A stretch of 45,822 nucleotides of DNA from Planctomycetota bacterium (GTDB lineage Bacteria > Planctomycetota > Planctomycetia > Pirellulales > PALSA-1355): the NCBI GenBank assembly GCA_003389325.1, contig QQVE01000045.1, positions 1 through 45,822 on the forward strand. The letters run 5' to 3'. The first letter of the stretch is position 1. Every line of letters begins with the position of its first letter. Below are positions 27,101 through 36,691 of this stretch, piece by piece. Below the pieces are notes generated by a model that was not told the origin of the DNA, did no database searches, and worked only from the letters and a program-made list of their open reading frames with translations. Position numbers and translations under genes: made by a program.

Positions 27101-28678
27101 GTCTTGGGCGCCCTGCATCACATGACCGGCGACCTCGAGCAGGCCGAAACGCTGTACAAGCAGGCGTTGGACAAGAATCCCAACGACCTGAAGGTCATGC
27201 GTCAGATGGCCCAGATGTACTTTGCCACCAATCGCGTGGAGGAGGGCTTCGAGTATCTCGATCGCATTATCGAGCAAGGTTCCAAGTCGTCTGACGAAGA
27301 TGCGAGCAACCACGTGGCGTGGGCGCGCCGCAGCAAGGCGCAGGGCCTGGCCACCAGCGGCGGCTATCAGGAGGTCATGCAGGCCATCGAGATGGTCAAG
27401 ACCAATGCCCAGGACGGCAAACTGCCGGTGGCCGACAAGCTGACCGTCGTTGGGCTGCTGGGTAACCGCAACGATCCGAGCTCGCGGGCCAAGACCATCG
27501 AGCTGCTCGAAGAGCTTCAGGTCGATCCCGGCCTGAACGCGCGGCAACTCACGGCGCTGGGCAAGCTCTACAATGCCAACGGCGACTGGGAGAAGGCCAA
27601 GACGACGATGCAAGCGGCCGTCGACAGCCGTAGCGAGGATCCCGAGGTGCACACGCTGCTGGCGGAGATGTATTTCGAGCACGACGACATCAGCAACGCC
27701 GAAACCTTCACCAAGAATGCCGAGGACCTGATCGCCGAGGCGCCCAGTTCCTACCCCGAGCGCGTCCGCGTGTCGGCTCGCTTAATGCGGGCCAAGCTGC
27801 TCAAGGCTGAAGGGAATGAAAAGGAGGCCGTGGCCCTGCTGGAAGACCTGTTGCCGCGGCCCCTGCCGCAAAACCAGCTTTCGCGGCTCGATTCGCTGGC
27901 CAAGCAGATGGAACAGCTCGGGCTGTACGAGGGGGCCGAGGGCATTCTCGAGGAATACGTCTCGCTCGATCCGCGGGGCAAGATTGCGATGGCGGCCTTC
28001 CAGGGCCGGCGGGGCAACATCGACAAGGCGTTCGCCCTGCTCCAAGAATCGCGCAACAGCGAGCCGGCCATCCAGGTGTTGCCCGTGGCCAATGAGATCC
28101 TGCGTCTCTATCCCGACGCGGCCACGCCCGAGCGGTTCAAGCTGCTCGAGGGCTGGGCCCAAAGCGCCACCGAAACGCAGACCAACCCGCAGCGCGTGAA
28201 GCTGCTGCTGGCCGAGCTGTACGACATGCAGGGGCGCTACGACGAGGTGGAGAAGATCTACCGCGAGGTGCTGGCCGATCCCAACACCCGGCCGATCGAC
28301 AAGGCCCAGGTGGAGAACAATTTGGCCTTCATCCTCACGATCGCGAACCCGACGCCCGAGCGAGGTGCCGAGGCGCTGGAATTGGTCGAGTCGGCCATCG
28401 ACTACCTGGGCCCGCTCTCCGATCTGCTCGACACGCGAGCCCTGGCGCATCTGGCCAAGGGCGACACCGAGCAGGCCGCCAAAGACCTGCGCCTGGCCGC
28501 GGCCGATCGCCCGAGTACGATCAAGTACTACCACCTGGCCCAGGTCGAGAAGCGATTGGGGAACATGGACGCGGCCCGCGACGCGCTGGCCAAGGCCGAA
28601 GAGCTGCACGGCGAGCACAATCCGTTTACGCCGCTGGAGCGTGAGGGCTTCAAGCAGCTTCAACAAGAATTGAACTGA
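24185..28678 (+). CDS. Giant membrane-anchored TPR protein
   Basis: A 1497-residue protein. A single N-terminal membrane helix (residues about 7-26, VKLALWLVGITVFSVVGVHF) acts as an anchor. The rest is almost entirely alpha-helical, with many 34-residue TPR units (AISTYNQFLRYRDDREGYKAL; AQQLLDRALAEHPANAQVYL; AETLYKQALDKNPNDLKVMRQM; AQVEKRLGNMDAARDALAKAE). Around residues 580-605 a highly charged Lys/Glu/Gln stretch looks like coiled coil. TPR superhelices are protein-binding scaffolds; related large TPR proteins are found with exopolysaccharide and protein-sorting machinery. The polysaccharide export gene next door, divergently read, makes an envelope role plausible but unproven. It is the first gene of a three-gene unit. 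Confidence 0.9.
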   Translation: MRRLNVKLALWLVGITVFSVVGVHFLHGYQVKRNAEGLKLRAEQARKDGDINEAISTYNQFLRYRDDREGYKALAELVVEVANEADATRRDKVRAYSILEEAIRRHPDLDEVRTSLVDYTLGMRRWGDTLEHINTIQANRAERNEPPDTELVYKAALCKFLSGDEREARKDLYEIVGYDETSGTFTDERPEMAGEVDAYRLLAEILSRGTTEDKDLASQVMRQIVVWNPDSAKAHLTLAQYLMGQWQAREQSGKASTIEERDAREALLAEATSQVRKAEEIDPKDADVMLTSAGLEIMTQRLRFTRGEEPDYARAQQLLDRALAEHPANAQVYLRRSDLARSRGDLKTAAAELEAGLEKADETGDILKQLVEAKFELRDFDAVRALCSQMREVQSIPLELIKFQEARLKLSDNEIVEGTRELEQVRPAMERLSPQYDQAVNAQLGRCYEMLGRPDKQLEVYRRLLSKQPTLVEGQMGRASALQALGRHEEAESSVAVLVNAALSNAFQQNPSVLPRILQLAIGQEAAKPVDERNWRRVDAMQQLLASSGLQRPLEQELLNAELLIIKGKPDEAKQILFEIRQAQQKQKNEQKDELTAEQKEQEKQDEQRVLLTSIKAMAADPDSQSKLKLALAEVEKRVGMTPDLFRQHVQMVARGDAEKATEELKELEAKLSEFEEEQRPGLLMQLGAAYSQAGDYDNGQRCFMSALSQSPRDGRLRKLVFEMALDRDDKAAMDEILKELRESPQFGSEDPLYKYCVASRNVRQYSRNRVEKKPVTEKDHELLSQSRRLIDEALLVRGEWAPLHRVKGEVEQLDKNIEGAISAYQDSLRFSQSNQAGTAKRLVTLLYEAERYTEANQAMKLLAGTELTGNMRKLVQDNLQRSGNPQEALEMAQQDAEKEPTPSNYIWLGQLLEKDGQTEKAEQAFQNAIRAAPKLTDAWVLYVGRLVSNQKKNKAVEAVRLALKYLGEEPLVLGALHHMTGDLEQAETLYKQALDKNPNDLKVMRQMAQMYFATNRVEEGFEYLDRIIEQGSKSSDEDASNHVAWARRSKAQGLATSGGYQEVMQAIEMVKTNAQDGKLPVADKLTVVGLLGNRNDPSSRAKTIELLEELQVDPGLNARQLTALGKLYNANGDWEKAKTTMQAAVDSRSEDPEVHTLLAEMYFEHDDISNAETFTKNAEDLIAEAPSSYPERVRVSARLMRAKLLKAEGNEKEAVALLEDLLPRPLPQNQLSRLDSLAKQMEQLGLYEGAEGILEEYVSLDPRGKIAMAAFQGRRGNIDKAFALLQESRNSEPAIQVLPVANEILRLYPDAATPERFKLLEGWAQSATETQTNPQRVKLLLAELYDMQGRYDEVEKIYREVLADPNTRPIDKAQVENNLAFILTIANPTPERGAEALELVESAIDYLGPLSDLLDTRALAHLAKGDTEQAAKDLRLAAADRPSTIKYYHLAQVEKRLGNMDAARDALAKAEELHGEHNPFTPLEREGFKQLQQELN

Positions 28679-28711
28679 CCGCGCGCAAAGTACCTGGCAG
28701 GGAGGCAGCCG

Positions 28712-28996
28712 ATGGCGACGGATCTCACCGAAATGTGGCGGCGGTGCTTCACGCAATGGCCCGAGGAAATCGAGCGGCGCGGCGTGGTGGTTACGAACTT
28801 CGACGAGCAGATCGCCTTCGAAGCGTTCGCGGCCAGCCCCGAGATGGTCGTGGTCGAGCGCCGCGCGCCCGACACGGTCGGGGGCCGCACGGTGGTGATT
28901 CCCTACCAGTCGATCCTGGCGGTGAAGATCGTCAGCGTGGTGAAACTCAGAGCCTTCAAATCGCTGGGCTTCGAAGCGCCGCCGCCCCGCAAGTAG
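28712..28996 (+). CDS. Small hypothetical protein in the TPR/ATPase operon
   Basis: A 94-residue soluble protein. Its N-terminal half is helical (LTEMWRRCFTQWPEEIERRG) and its C-terminal half beta-rich (RTVVIPYQSILAVKIVSVV), without a recognisable motif. A strong GGGAGG site lies 8 bases before the ATG. It starts 33 bases after the TPR gene and ends 13 bases before the ATPase gene, so it is almost certainly co-transcribed with both. The VVIPYQSILAVKIV pattern resembles small beta-barrel folds, but I cannot name it. Confidence 0.78.
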   Translation: MATDLTEMWRRCFTQWPEEIERRGVVVTNFDEQIAFEAFAASPEMVVVERRAPDTVGGRTVVIPYQSILAVKIVSVVKLRAFKSLGFEAPPPRK

Positions 28997-29009
28997 TGCC
29001 CTCCCCGCC

Positions 29010-29897
29010 TTGAGTACGACCGCTCCAACACGCCTCTCGACCGGAGTGCCCGGCCTCGACGAACAGCTCGGCGGCGGGCTGCTGCCCGGCACGCTCACCG
29101 TGGTCGTCGGCGCCAGCGGCATCGGCAAAACGCAGCTCGGCATCCAGTTCGCCCACGCCGGCAGCGAGGCCGAAGGCCGCCCGGGCATCGTGTTCGACAT
29201 GAGCGCCCGGGTCGATTCGCAAAGCCATGCCGACTACGCCCAGCGGATGTTCGGCTGGCAAATGACGCCGCACGCGCACCGCCGCTTCGAGGCCGCCGGC
29301 TACTTCCAGCCCGATCGCGCGGGCGGCGACTACCTGCACGTGTTCGACCACAACGGCCGCCGCGTCACGCAAAGCGAGCTCAGCTTCGACGCCTGGCACG
29401 ACTGGCAAGTCGAGCTGGCCGCCAAGCTCGAAACGACCATCGACTTCTTCTACGGCAACTTCGTCCGTGGCGCGCGTCGCGCCGTCATCGACGGCATCGA
29501 GCCGGCCGCACGGCCCAACGAATCGATCCAGCTCGAGCTGTTCGAGTACGTCTACCACCAGATCCTGCGCAAGGACGCCGCTTGGGTGGCCCGCGACTTG
29601 TTCCGCCAGTCGTATCGGCAGCATGCCGAACAGATCCAGCAGCGGGCCTACGCGTGCGAACAGGTCGCCGCGGTGCTGCTGGTCACCTCGCACGAAGCCA
29701 TGCTCGACGCCCTCATCGAGCGCCCCCTGGCCGACGGCGATCTGCTGGCCGTGGCCAACACGCTGATCTACATGGGCAAGATTCGCGACGGCTCGACGAT
29801 GGCCCGCGGCCTGTTTATCGCCAAACACCGCGGCAGCGCCTGCTCCGACGACATCCTTCGCTACCGCATCGACGACTCCGGGGTGCGGCTCGATTAG
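29010..29897 (+). CDS. KaiC/RecA-like P-loop ATPase
   Basis: A 295-residue protein with the KaiC-type opening RLSTGVPGLDEQLGGGLLPG, Walker A GASGIGKT at 34-41 and a Walker B-like ARRAVIDGIEP strand. Only one RecA-like domain is present, unlike the double domain of KaiC. The start is TTG at 29010: no ATG occurs before the conserved STGVPGLD motif, and a later GTG would remove it. It begins 13 bases after the small gene. Such single-domain proteins are often regulatory ATPases, but the target is unknown; co-transcription with the TPR scaffold suggests a shared complex or pathway. Confidence 0.83.
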   Translation: MSTTAPTRLSTGVPGLDEQLGGGLLPGTLTVVVGASGIGKTQLGIQFAHAGSEAEGRPGIVFDMSARVDSQSHADYAQRMFGWQMTPHAHRRFEAAGYFQPDRAGGDYLHVFDHNGRRVTQSELSFDAWHDWQVELAAKLETTIDFFYGNFVRGARRAVIDGIEPAARPNESIQLELFEYVYHQILRKDAAWVARDLFRQSYRQHAEQIQQRAYACEQVAAVLLVTSHEAMLDALIERPLADGDLLAVANTLIYMGKIRDGSTMARGLFIAKHRGSACSDDILRYRIDDSGVRLD

Positions 29898-29943
29898 CGC
29901 CCCCCGCGAAGACACCCGTTCGGCGGAGCGACCTACGCGCGGC

Positions 29944-30255
29944 TCAACCCTGGATCATTCGCGCGCGGGCCATGGCGTCCTCGGCCTCGGGAATGCGGCC
30001 GGCCCGCTGATAGGTCACGCTCATGGCCGTATGGCTGAACGGGTCGTCCGGCTCCAACTCGCAGACCTTGAGCCCGTGGCGAATCGCGTCTTCGTGCCGA
30101 TTCAGTCGGCCGTAGATCACCGCCAAGGCCGAATGGCCCAGCGTGAACGAGGGGTCCTGCTCGATCGCCTTTTCCAGCGTAGCGGCCGCCTCCGGGAGTT
30201 GGCCGGCATCCTTCAGGCGTTCGTACTCGGCATACAGCTCTTCGTTCGTCGGCAT
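29944..30255 (-). CDS. Short TPR protein
   Basis: A 103-residue protein of about two and a half TPR units: EELYAEYERLKDAGQLPEAA, ATLEKAIEQDPSFTLGHSAL and KVCELEPDDPFSHTAMSVTY. No signal or membrane segment is present, so it is likely a cytoplasmic adaptor. The frame extends to 30324, but ATG 30255 has GGGAGA 5 bases upstream and starts the first repeat. It converges with the ATPase gene (47 bases apart). Confidence 0.85.
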   Translation of the reverse strand: MPTNEELYAEYERLKDAGQLPEAAATLEKAIEQDPSFTLGHSALAVIYGRLNRHEDAIRHGLKVCELEPDDPFSHTAMSVTYQRAGRIPEAEDAMARARMIQG

Positions 30256-30755
30256 GCTATCTCCCGCAAGCTCTGTGTCGTGTGTGTCTCTTCGCCATCC
30301 TACCAAATCGCCTGCCGATTGCATCCGGCCTGCGCGAGGTTCCGCAGTGGTTCACTTTCCGAGAGGAGAATCCCAAGAAGCTCTCCTGATCACCTGCTCT
30401 CCTGTTCTGATCGTGCACTTACAAGACGCCTCAGATCAGGCGATCAGGTGAGCCGTAGAACTTTGTTCACGCCTACGCTGCCTCCGTCTTACGTCCCTCT
30501 TCGCCAGTCCCTCTTCGCCCTGCCATCGCGGCCTCAAAATCGCTCCGATCGTTAAACTCGATGATCCCCGCGGACCTCGTACTTTGGGTTGAATTGGCAT
30601 GGCAGGAACAACCGATAGTGAAATGCAGCAACGAGCCATGACGCACGCCTGCCTCCGGCGCGTCGGCTCACCTCGCCATGCCCGCGCGAGGGTCCCCACC
30701 GGGACAAAGCCGCCATGGTAGCCGGGCCTGCTCTAGTGCGTGGAGAACCCCACCC
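30256..30755. other. Intergenic region upstream of lpxA
   Basis: A 500-bp stretch between the divergent short TPR and lpxA genes. It is less GC-rich than its surroundings in the middle (30360-30600). I see no convincing promoter, RNA structure or protein frame. Confidence 0.45.
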
Positions 30756-31613
30756 GTGAATATCCATCCGCTCGCGATCGTCAGCCCGCAGGCCAAGTTG
30801 GGAAAAGACATAACGGTTGGCCCCTTTTCGGTGATCGAGGCCGACGTCGAGCTGGGCGAGGGATGTACGCTGGCCAGCCGCGTATCGATCAAAAGCGGCA
30901 CCACGCTGGGCGACCACAACACCATCTTCGAAGGCGCCGTATTGGGCGGCCTTCCGCAGCACACCCGCATGCCGGAAAAGCTCGGCCGGGTGGTCATCGG
31001 ATCGAACAACACGATCCGCGAGAACGTCACGGTGCATCGCGGGCTCAACGAAGACGCGGTGACCACGATCGGCAGCCACAACCTGCTGATGGTCGGCTCG
31101 CACATCGCACACGACTGCACGATCGGCAGCCACGTGATCCTGGCCAACAACGCCTTGCTGGGCGGATTCGTCAGCATCGCCGACCGGGCCTTCGTGTCCG
31201 GCGCCGTGGGCATCCATCAGTTCTGCCGCGTCGGCCGCATGGCAATGGTCGGCGGCTGCGCCCGGGTCGTGCAGGACGTGCCTCCCTACGTGATGGTCGA
31301 CGGCCACAGCGGGCTGATCGTCGGGCTTAACCTCGTCGGGCTGCGTCGCAACGGCTACTCGGCCGAGGACGTGGCCCAACTCAAGACGGCCTACCGCACG
31401 ATCTATCGCCGCGGCCTCCGCTGGGCCGAGGTGCTTGAGCGCCTCAAGCAAGAGTTTCCCACGGGCCCAGCGGCCGACTTCCACCCCTTCCTCTCGCAGG
31501 GTACCCGGGGATTCGTGCAGGAACGCCGCATGCCGCCCGGGGCGACGCTCAAACTGCGCCGCGCCGCCGACGAGGACACCCGCGGCCCCGGCATCACCGC
31601 CAAAGCCGGCTAG
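30756..31613 (+). CDS. lpxA: Acyl-ACP--UDP-N-acetylglucosamine O-acyltransferase
   Basis: A 285-residue left-handed beta-helix protein that catalyses the first step of lipid A synthesis. Hexapeptide repeats (IVSPQAKLGKDITVGPFSVI, VELGEGCTLASRV) fill the first half. The active-site block NLLMVGSHIAHDC contains the catalytic histidine (about residue 119), and TVHRG, VHQFC-like GIHQFCRVG, VGGC and DVPPYVMVDG are all family hallmarks. The helical C-terminal part (GLRRNGYSAEDVAQLK) is present. The start is GTG at 30756 with GGAG upstream; an earlier in-frame ATG at 30678 would add non-homologous sequence. It stands apart from other lpx genes in this window. Confidence 0.94.
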   Translation: MNIHPLAIVSPQAKLGKDITVGPFSVIEADVELGEGCTLASRVSIKSGTTLGDHNTIFEGAVLGGLPQHTRMPEKLGRVVIGSNNTIRENVTVHRGLNEDAVTTIGSHNLLMVGSHIAHDCTIGSHVILANNALLGGFVSIADRAFVSGAVGIHQFCRVGRMAMVGGCARVVQDVPPYVMVDGHSGLIVGLNLVGLRRNGYSAEDVAQLKTAYRTIYRRGLRWAEVLERLKQEFPTGPAADFHPFLSQGTRGFVQERRMPPGATLKLRRAADEDTRGPGITAKAG

Positions 31614-31638
31614 CGCTTCACCAACGGTCCCCGCCACC

Positions 31639-31735
31639 GTTTAGCCCGGAGCCATCGGCGACGGCGCGTCGTCCCTGCAGTGCGCGTTGCCGCGTCCGCC
31701 CCGCAAACACCGTCGCCGTTGGCTCCGGGCTAAAC
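31639..31735. repeat. Long imperfect inverted repeat between lpxA and ppdK
   Basis: Arms of 26 bp (31639-31664, beginning GTTTAGCCCGGAGCCA, and 31710-31735) pair with one mismatch around a 45-base loop. It lies between convergent gene ends and has no T run. It resembles intergenic repeats built on TTAGCCCGGAGCC that I recall from planctomycetes. Confidence 0.75.
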
Positions 31736-31757
31736 CGCAAGCGAACCACGGAGCGCA

Positions 31758-31777
31758 TGCTCACGCTGGCGTGAGCA
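31758..31777. repeat. Palindromic repeat, second copy of the GCTCACG type
   Basis: Arms TGCTCACGC and GCGTGAGCA around TG; same core as 2243-2266. It sits 28 bases from the ppdK stop. Confidence 0.7.
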
Positions 31778-31804
31778 CGGCACCGACATCCACCGGGCCC
31801 GGCG

Positions 31805-34540
<2,736 letters not shown>

Positions 34541-34623
34541 GGATGTGGTTCCTTTTGGATGTGAAGCTAGCCGGTTCGAGCCCGCCCAGCTCTAGCCGCG
34601 CGACGCTGCGAGACAAACGGGCC

Positions 34624-34653
34624 AATCTAACAATTCGAGGATCGAACCGTCAA
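34624..34653 (-). promoter_or_regulatory. Probable ppdK promoter
   Basis: On the minus strand TTGACG (34648-34653, 5 of 6) and TAGATT (34624-34629, 4 of 6) with an 18-bp spacer. The transposon target duplication begins 8 bases beyond the -35 element. Confidence 0.5.
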
Positions 34654-34660
34654 GAAGCCG

Positions 34661-34668
34661 TAAGCCTA
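34661..34668. repeat. Target site duplication, left copy
   Basis: TAAGCCTA directly abuts the left inverted repeat; the identical octamer is at 37739-37746. Confidence 0.88.
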
Positions 34669-34695
34669 GGAAGTGTCCTACGACTGTGTTGCCGG
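34669..34695 (+). repeat. Left terminal inverted repeat of the transposon
   Basis: Begins GGAAGTGTCCTA and ends GTGTTGCCGG; matches the right end at 21 of 27 positions, with the mismatches mostly in a central 4-base block. Confidence 0.85.
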
Positions 34696-34758
34696 TCGGG
34701 GAGGCCAGAAATGACTGATCGGGTCCTGGCCGGGGTTTGGCACGTAATTTGTGCGGGG

Positions 34759-35811
34759 CTACAGCTTGTGGGAGTACTTCCTGAGGAACTCCCACGATCC
34801 TTCCTCGTGATCGTACGCGGCGCAGGCGCGAGTGTAGTACTGGCGGCCCATCTCATTCTCGTACCTGGCGTGCGCGATGACAAAGAGCTTCAGGGTGCCA
34901 TTGGCGATCCGTTGGGTGTCGCCGACCGTCACAGCGTCCTGGCTCCTTGCCACGACTTTCAATTTGCTTCCCTCTGGCATGACATGTCCAGCGTTTTCGG
35001 ATTTGTCTTCCGGCTGCATGCCAGCTTCCAAGACTCTCTCTATCGCTGTCTCGTCATCTCCGGTGAACAGACGATATGCCTCCGCAGCGAGCTTTGCCGG
35101 AGCCCTGCCGCTGCTGCGAAGCTCTACGGACGCAATGATTGGCAATCCTGGGGGAATCGTCGGTGGATAGATCGCTATCGAGATATCCGGCCGTTTGGTT
35201 TTGGGAAGATCAGTCTTGGACACAGGCGGGCAGCCCGGCAGGTGCCCGGTGATGACGCATGTTTGCTGATGGCCCCAATCGCTGTACCCGATCGTGATAC
35301 GACCATCAGTGATGAAGATGCCAATGTCGCAATTTTGGATATAAGCGCAACCAAACAGCGTGTTTCCGACCTTAGTGCCGCGAATTGCCGCTCCTCCGAC
35401 GTTGATGGTAGGTCCGAGTGGGACAAGCGCCGACACGTCCCGATCCGAGGCTCTGACGAGCGTTCCGTTTGGCGCGTACAGTTCTGCCCATCCTCTGAGA
35501 CCGGCGGCTCCTTCGCGCCGAAGTTCGAGGAGCGTCTCGCCATTCAGCTCGCAGGCCGTCAAGTTCGGCTCATGCACGAGTCGTATGTTGGACTTCTTTC
35601 CGTCCTCTGTCTCGTACATCTGGCTTCCCTTAACGACGACGAGCGACCGCCCGTCGCTGTTGAAGACGTGAAATTTCGCAGAGTACCCAGCGGACTCGTA
35701 TTGGCCGACTTCGAGCAAAGGGACTTCTTCGTGTTGCAGGATCGTCGGCACGTTCAGGAATGTATGGCTTGCGAAATACACCTCTGGCTGCTCTTGGAAA
35801 AAGATGGCCAT
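34759..35811 (-). CDS. Transposon passenger: hypothetical 350-residue protein
   Basis: A 350-residue protein without signal peptide or membrane helix. The first about 185 residues are beta-rich (VYFASHTFLNVPTILQHEEV; GYSAKFHVFNSDGRSLVVVK; LRGWAELYAPNGTLV; GNTLFGCAYIQNCDIGIFI). The rest mixes strands and helices (KLAAEAYRLFTGDDETAIER; LKLFVIAHARYENEMGRQYY). I do not recognise a family. A GAGG site lies 8 bases before the ATG. It is divergent from the 83-residue gene with only 37 bp between starts, so their promoters must overlap the genes. Codon usage is visibly less GC-rich than in the host genes around the element. Its stop is 64 bp inside the left inverted repeat. Confidence 0.75.
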   Translation of the reverse strand: MAIFFQEQPEVYFASHTFLNVPTILQHEEVPLLEVGQYESAGYSAKFHVFNSDGRSLVVVKGSQMYETEDGKKSNIRLVHEPNLTACELNGETLLELRREGAAGLRGWAELYAPNGTLVRASDRDVSALVPLGPTINVGGAAIRGTKVGNTLFGCAYIQNCDIGIFITDGRITIGYSDWGHQQTCVITGHLPGCPPVSKTDLPKTKRPDISIAIYPPTIPPGLPIIASVELRSSGRAPAKLAAEAYRLFTGDDETAIERVLEAGMQPEDKSENAGHVMPEGSKLKVVARSQDAVTVGDTQRIANGTLKLFVIAHARYENEMGRQYYTRACAAYDHEEGSWEFLRKYSHKL

Positions 35812-35848
35812 GATTGTGCCTCAACCTCATGTTAGAGAGACGAACGAT

Positions 35849-36100
35849 ATGGACGACCACACAGACACCATTGAACGCCTCACGGGCGAAAACAAGAAGC
35901 TGCGAGCGGCCCTTGTTGGCCTAATTCGGTGGGCCGGAGAGTCGCCGGACGGGCCCCCGTGGGCAACACCGGAAGTAAAGCGAGAAAACCGCGAGGCGTA
36001 CGAGAGAGCCCTTGAGGCCGCCTGCTCCTGCTTTCCCGAGGAGAGCTTCATCCACTTGGATGGCACCAGCGAGCCGCTTTGGCCGCGAACCGGAGGCTGA
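35849..36100 (+). CDS. Transposon passenger: small hypothetical protein
   Basis: An 83-residue acidic protein. The N-terminus (DTIERLTGENKKLRAALVGL) has a heptad pattern consistent with a short coiled coil; the rest (YERALEAACSCFPEESFIHL) is helical with a CSC. The frame begins at 35804, but ATG 35849 follows a purine-rich AGAGAGACG and does not overlap the divergent gene. No function is recognisable; similar short phage or mobile-element accessory proteins share this kind of N-terminus. Confidence 0.6.
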   Translation: MDDHTDTIERLTGENKKLRAALVGLIRWAGESPDGPPWATPEVKRENREAYERALEAACSCFPEESFIHLDGTSEPLWPRTGG

Positions 36101-36264
36101 CGATGAATGTCTCTCAGCATTATGGACACACCTCTTTCAATCCGGCGTCGCGCTCTCTGAGTCTACGGAGAGCGTCCCGCGTCTTGGAGGCGCAGCAGCC
36201 CTATAAGCTGCCGGAGGGGTCCGCGCTGGCGCGTACGGACGGGATCGTAACCCACACTCTCCGC

Positions 36265-36459
36265 TCAGCGTCCGTTGACGCTCCGTTTGGCGGCCCTCAG
36301 GAGGCATCCCCTGACCCATTCCGATGTAGTGACGCCAGCGACTTCTGCGGCGCTTTCCACGAGCGACCAGTCGTCGTCGTCCATGCGGAAGTAGCGTTTT
36401 GGGGTCTGCCCGGTAGCGGGCCGTCCTGGCCGCCTCTTTGCTTCTGGCTTGGTGCTCAT
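36265..36459 (-). CDS. Transposon passenger: ribbon-helix-helix DNA-binding protein
   Basis: A 64-residue basic protein. After an AT-hook-like RRPGRPATG comes a beta strand (KRYFRMDD), helix 1 (WSLVESAAEVAG) and helix 2 (TTSEWVRGCLLRAAKR), the order of ribbon-helix-helix (Arc/CopG-type) repressors and antitoxins. These dimerise through the strand and bind inverted repeats. A perfect 10-bp inverted repeat lies 17-52 bases upstream of its ATG. No toxin gene adjoins it, so a role as repressor of itself, and possibly of the divergent transposase, is more likely than as an antitoxin. Confidence 0.75.
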   Translation of the reverse strand: MSTKPEAKRRPGRPATGQTPKRYFRMDDDDWSLVESAAEVAGVTTSEWVRGCLLRAAKRSVNGR

Positions 36460-36475
36460 GCCGCCAGTATATGGG

Positions 36476-36511
36476 CACCCACAAAGTATGCAAGTCTATA
36501 TTTTGTGGGTG
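36476..36511. promoter_or_regulatory. Operator candidate for the ribbon-helix-helix protein
   Basis: Perfect 10-bp arms CACCCACAAA (36476-36485) and TTTGTGGGTG (36502-36511) around 16 AT-rich bases, in the promoter region between the regulator (leftward) and the transposase (rightward). Confidence 0.6.
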
Positions 36512-36568
36512 GACAGAAACGATTGGATTCACTAGGATGTACGCAGCAGTTGGGAGTTATGACCCAAC

Positions 36569-36605
36569 AAAAAAGCCCCGAGCCTGCTGGTAACAGTCTC
36601 AGGGC
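36569..36605 (-). terminator. Possible minus-strand terminator inside the transposon
   Basis: GCCCCGAG (36575-36582) and CTCAGGGC (36598-36605) pair with one G-U on the minus-strand RNA, and six A at 36569-36574 give a T run. It would stop leftward transcripts entering the regulator region. Confidence 0.4.
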
Positions 36606-36691
36606 CAACAACAATCCGGCGGCTAGCGCCGAATGGCTGCGTCAACTCCATTCTTACCCGCAAAGCCGCCCGAGTCAAAGGGAGCTTTGCG

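Noticed and set aside
30031..30555. A 174-residue plus-strand frame opposite the short TPR gene
   Set aside because: No ribosome site or protein-like composition; the opposite-strand TPR protein is clearly real.
36265..36459. The ribbon-helix-helix gene considered as the antitoxin of a toxin-antitoxin pair
   Set aside because: No toxin-like gene (RelE, MazF, HicA type) adjoins it; the neighbours on each side are an unknown 83-residue protein and the transposase.
36559..36691. An AAAAAAG run plus hairpin that resembled an IS1-style programmed frameshift site
   Set aside because: A -1 slip from the ATG at 36559 does not lead into the transposase frame, and the transposase already has its N-terminal zinc-ribbon and HTH with its own ribosome site. 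A minus-strand terminator fits better.
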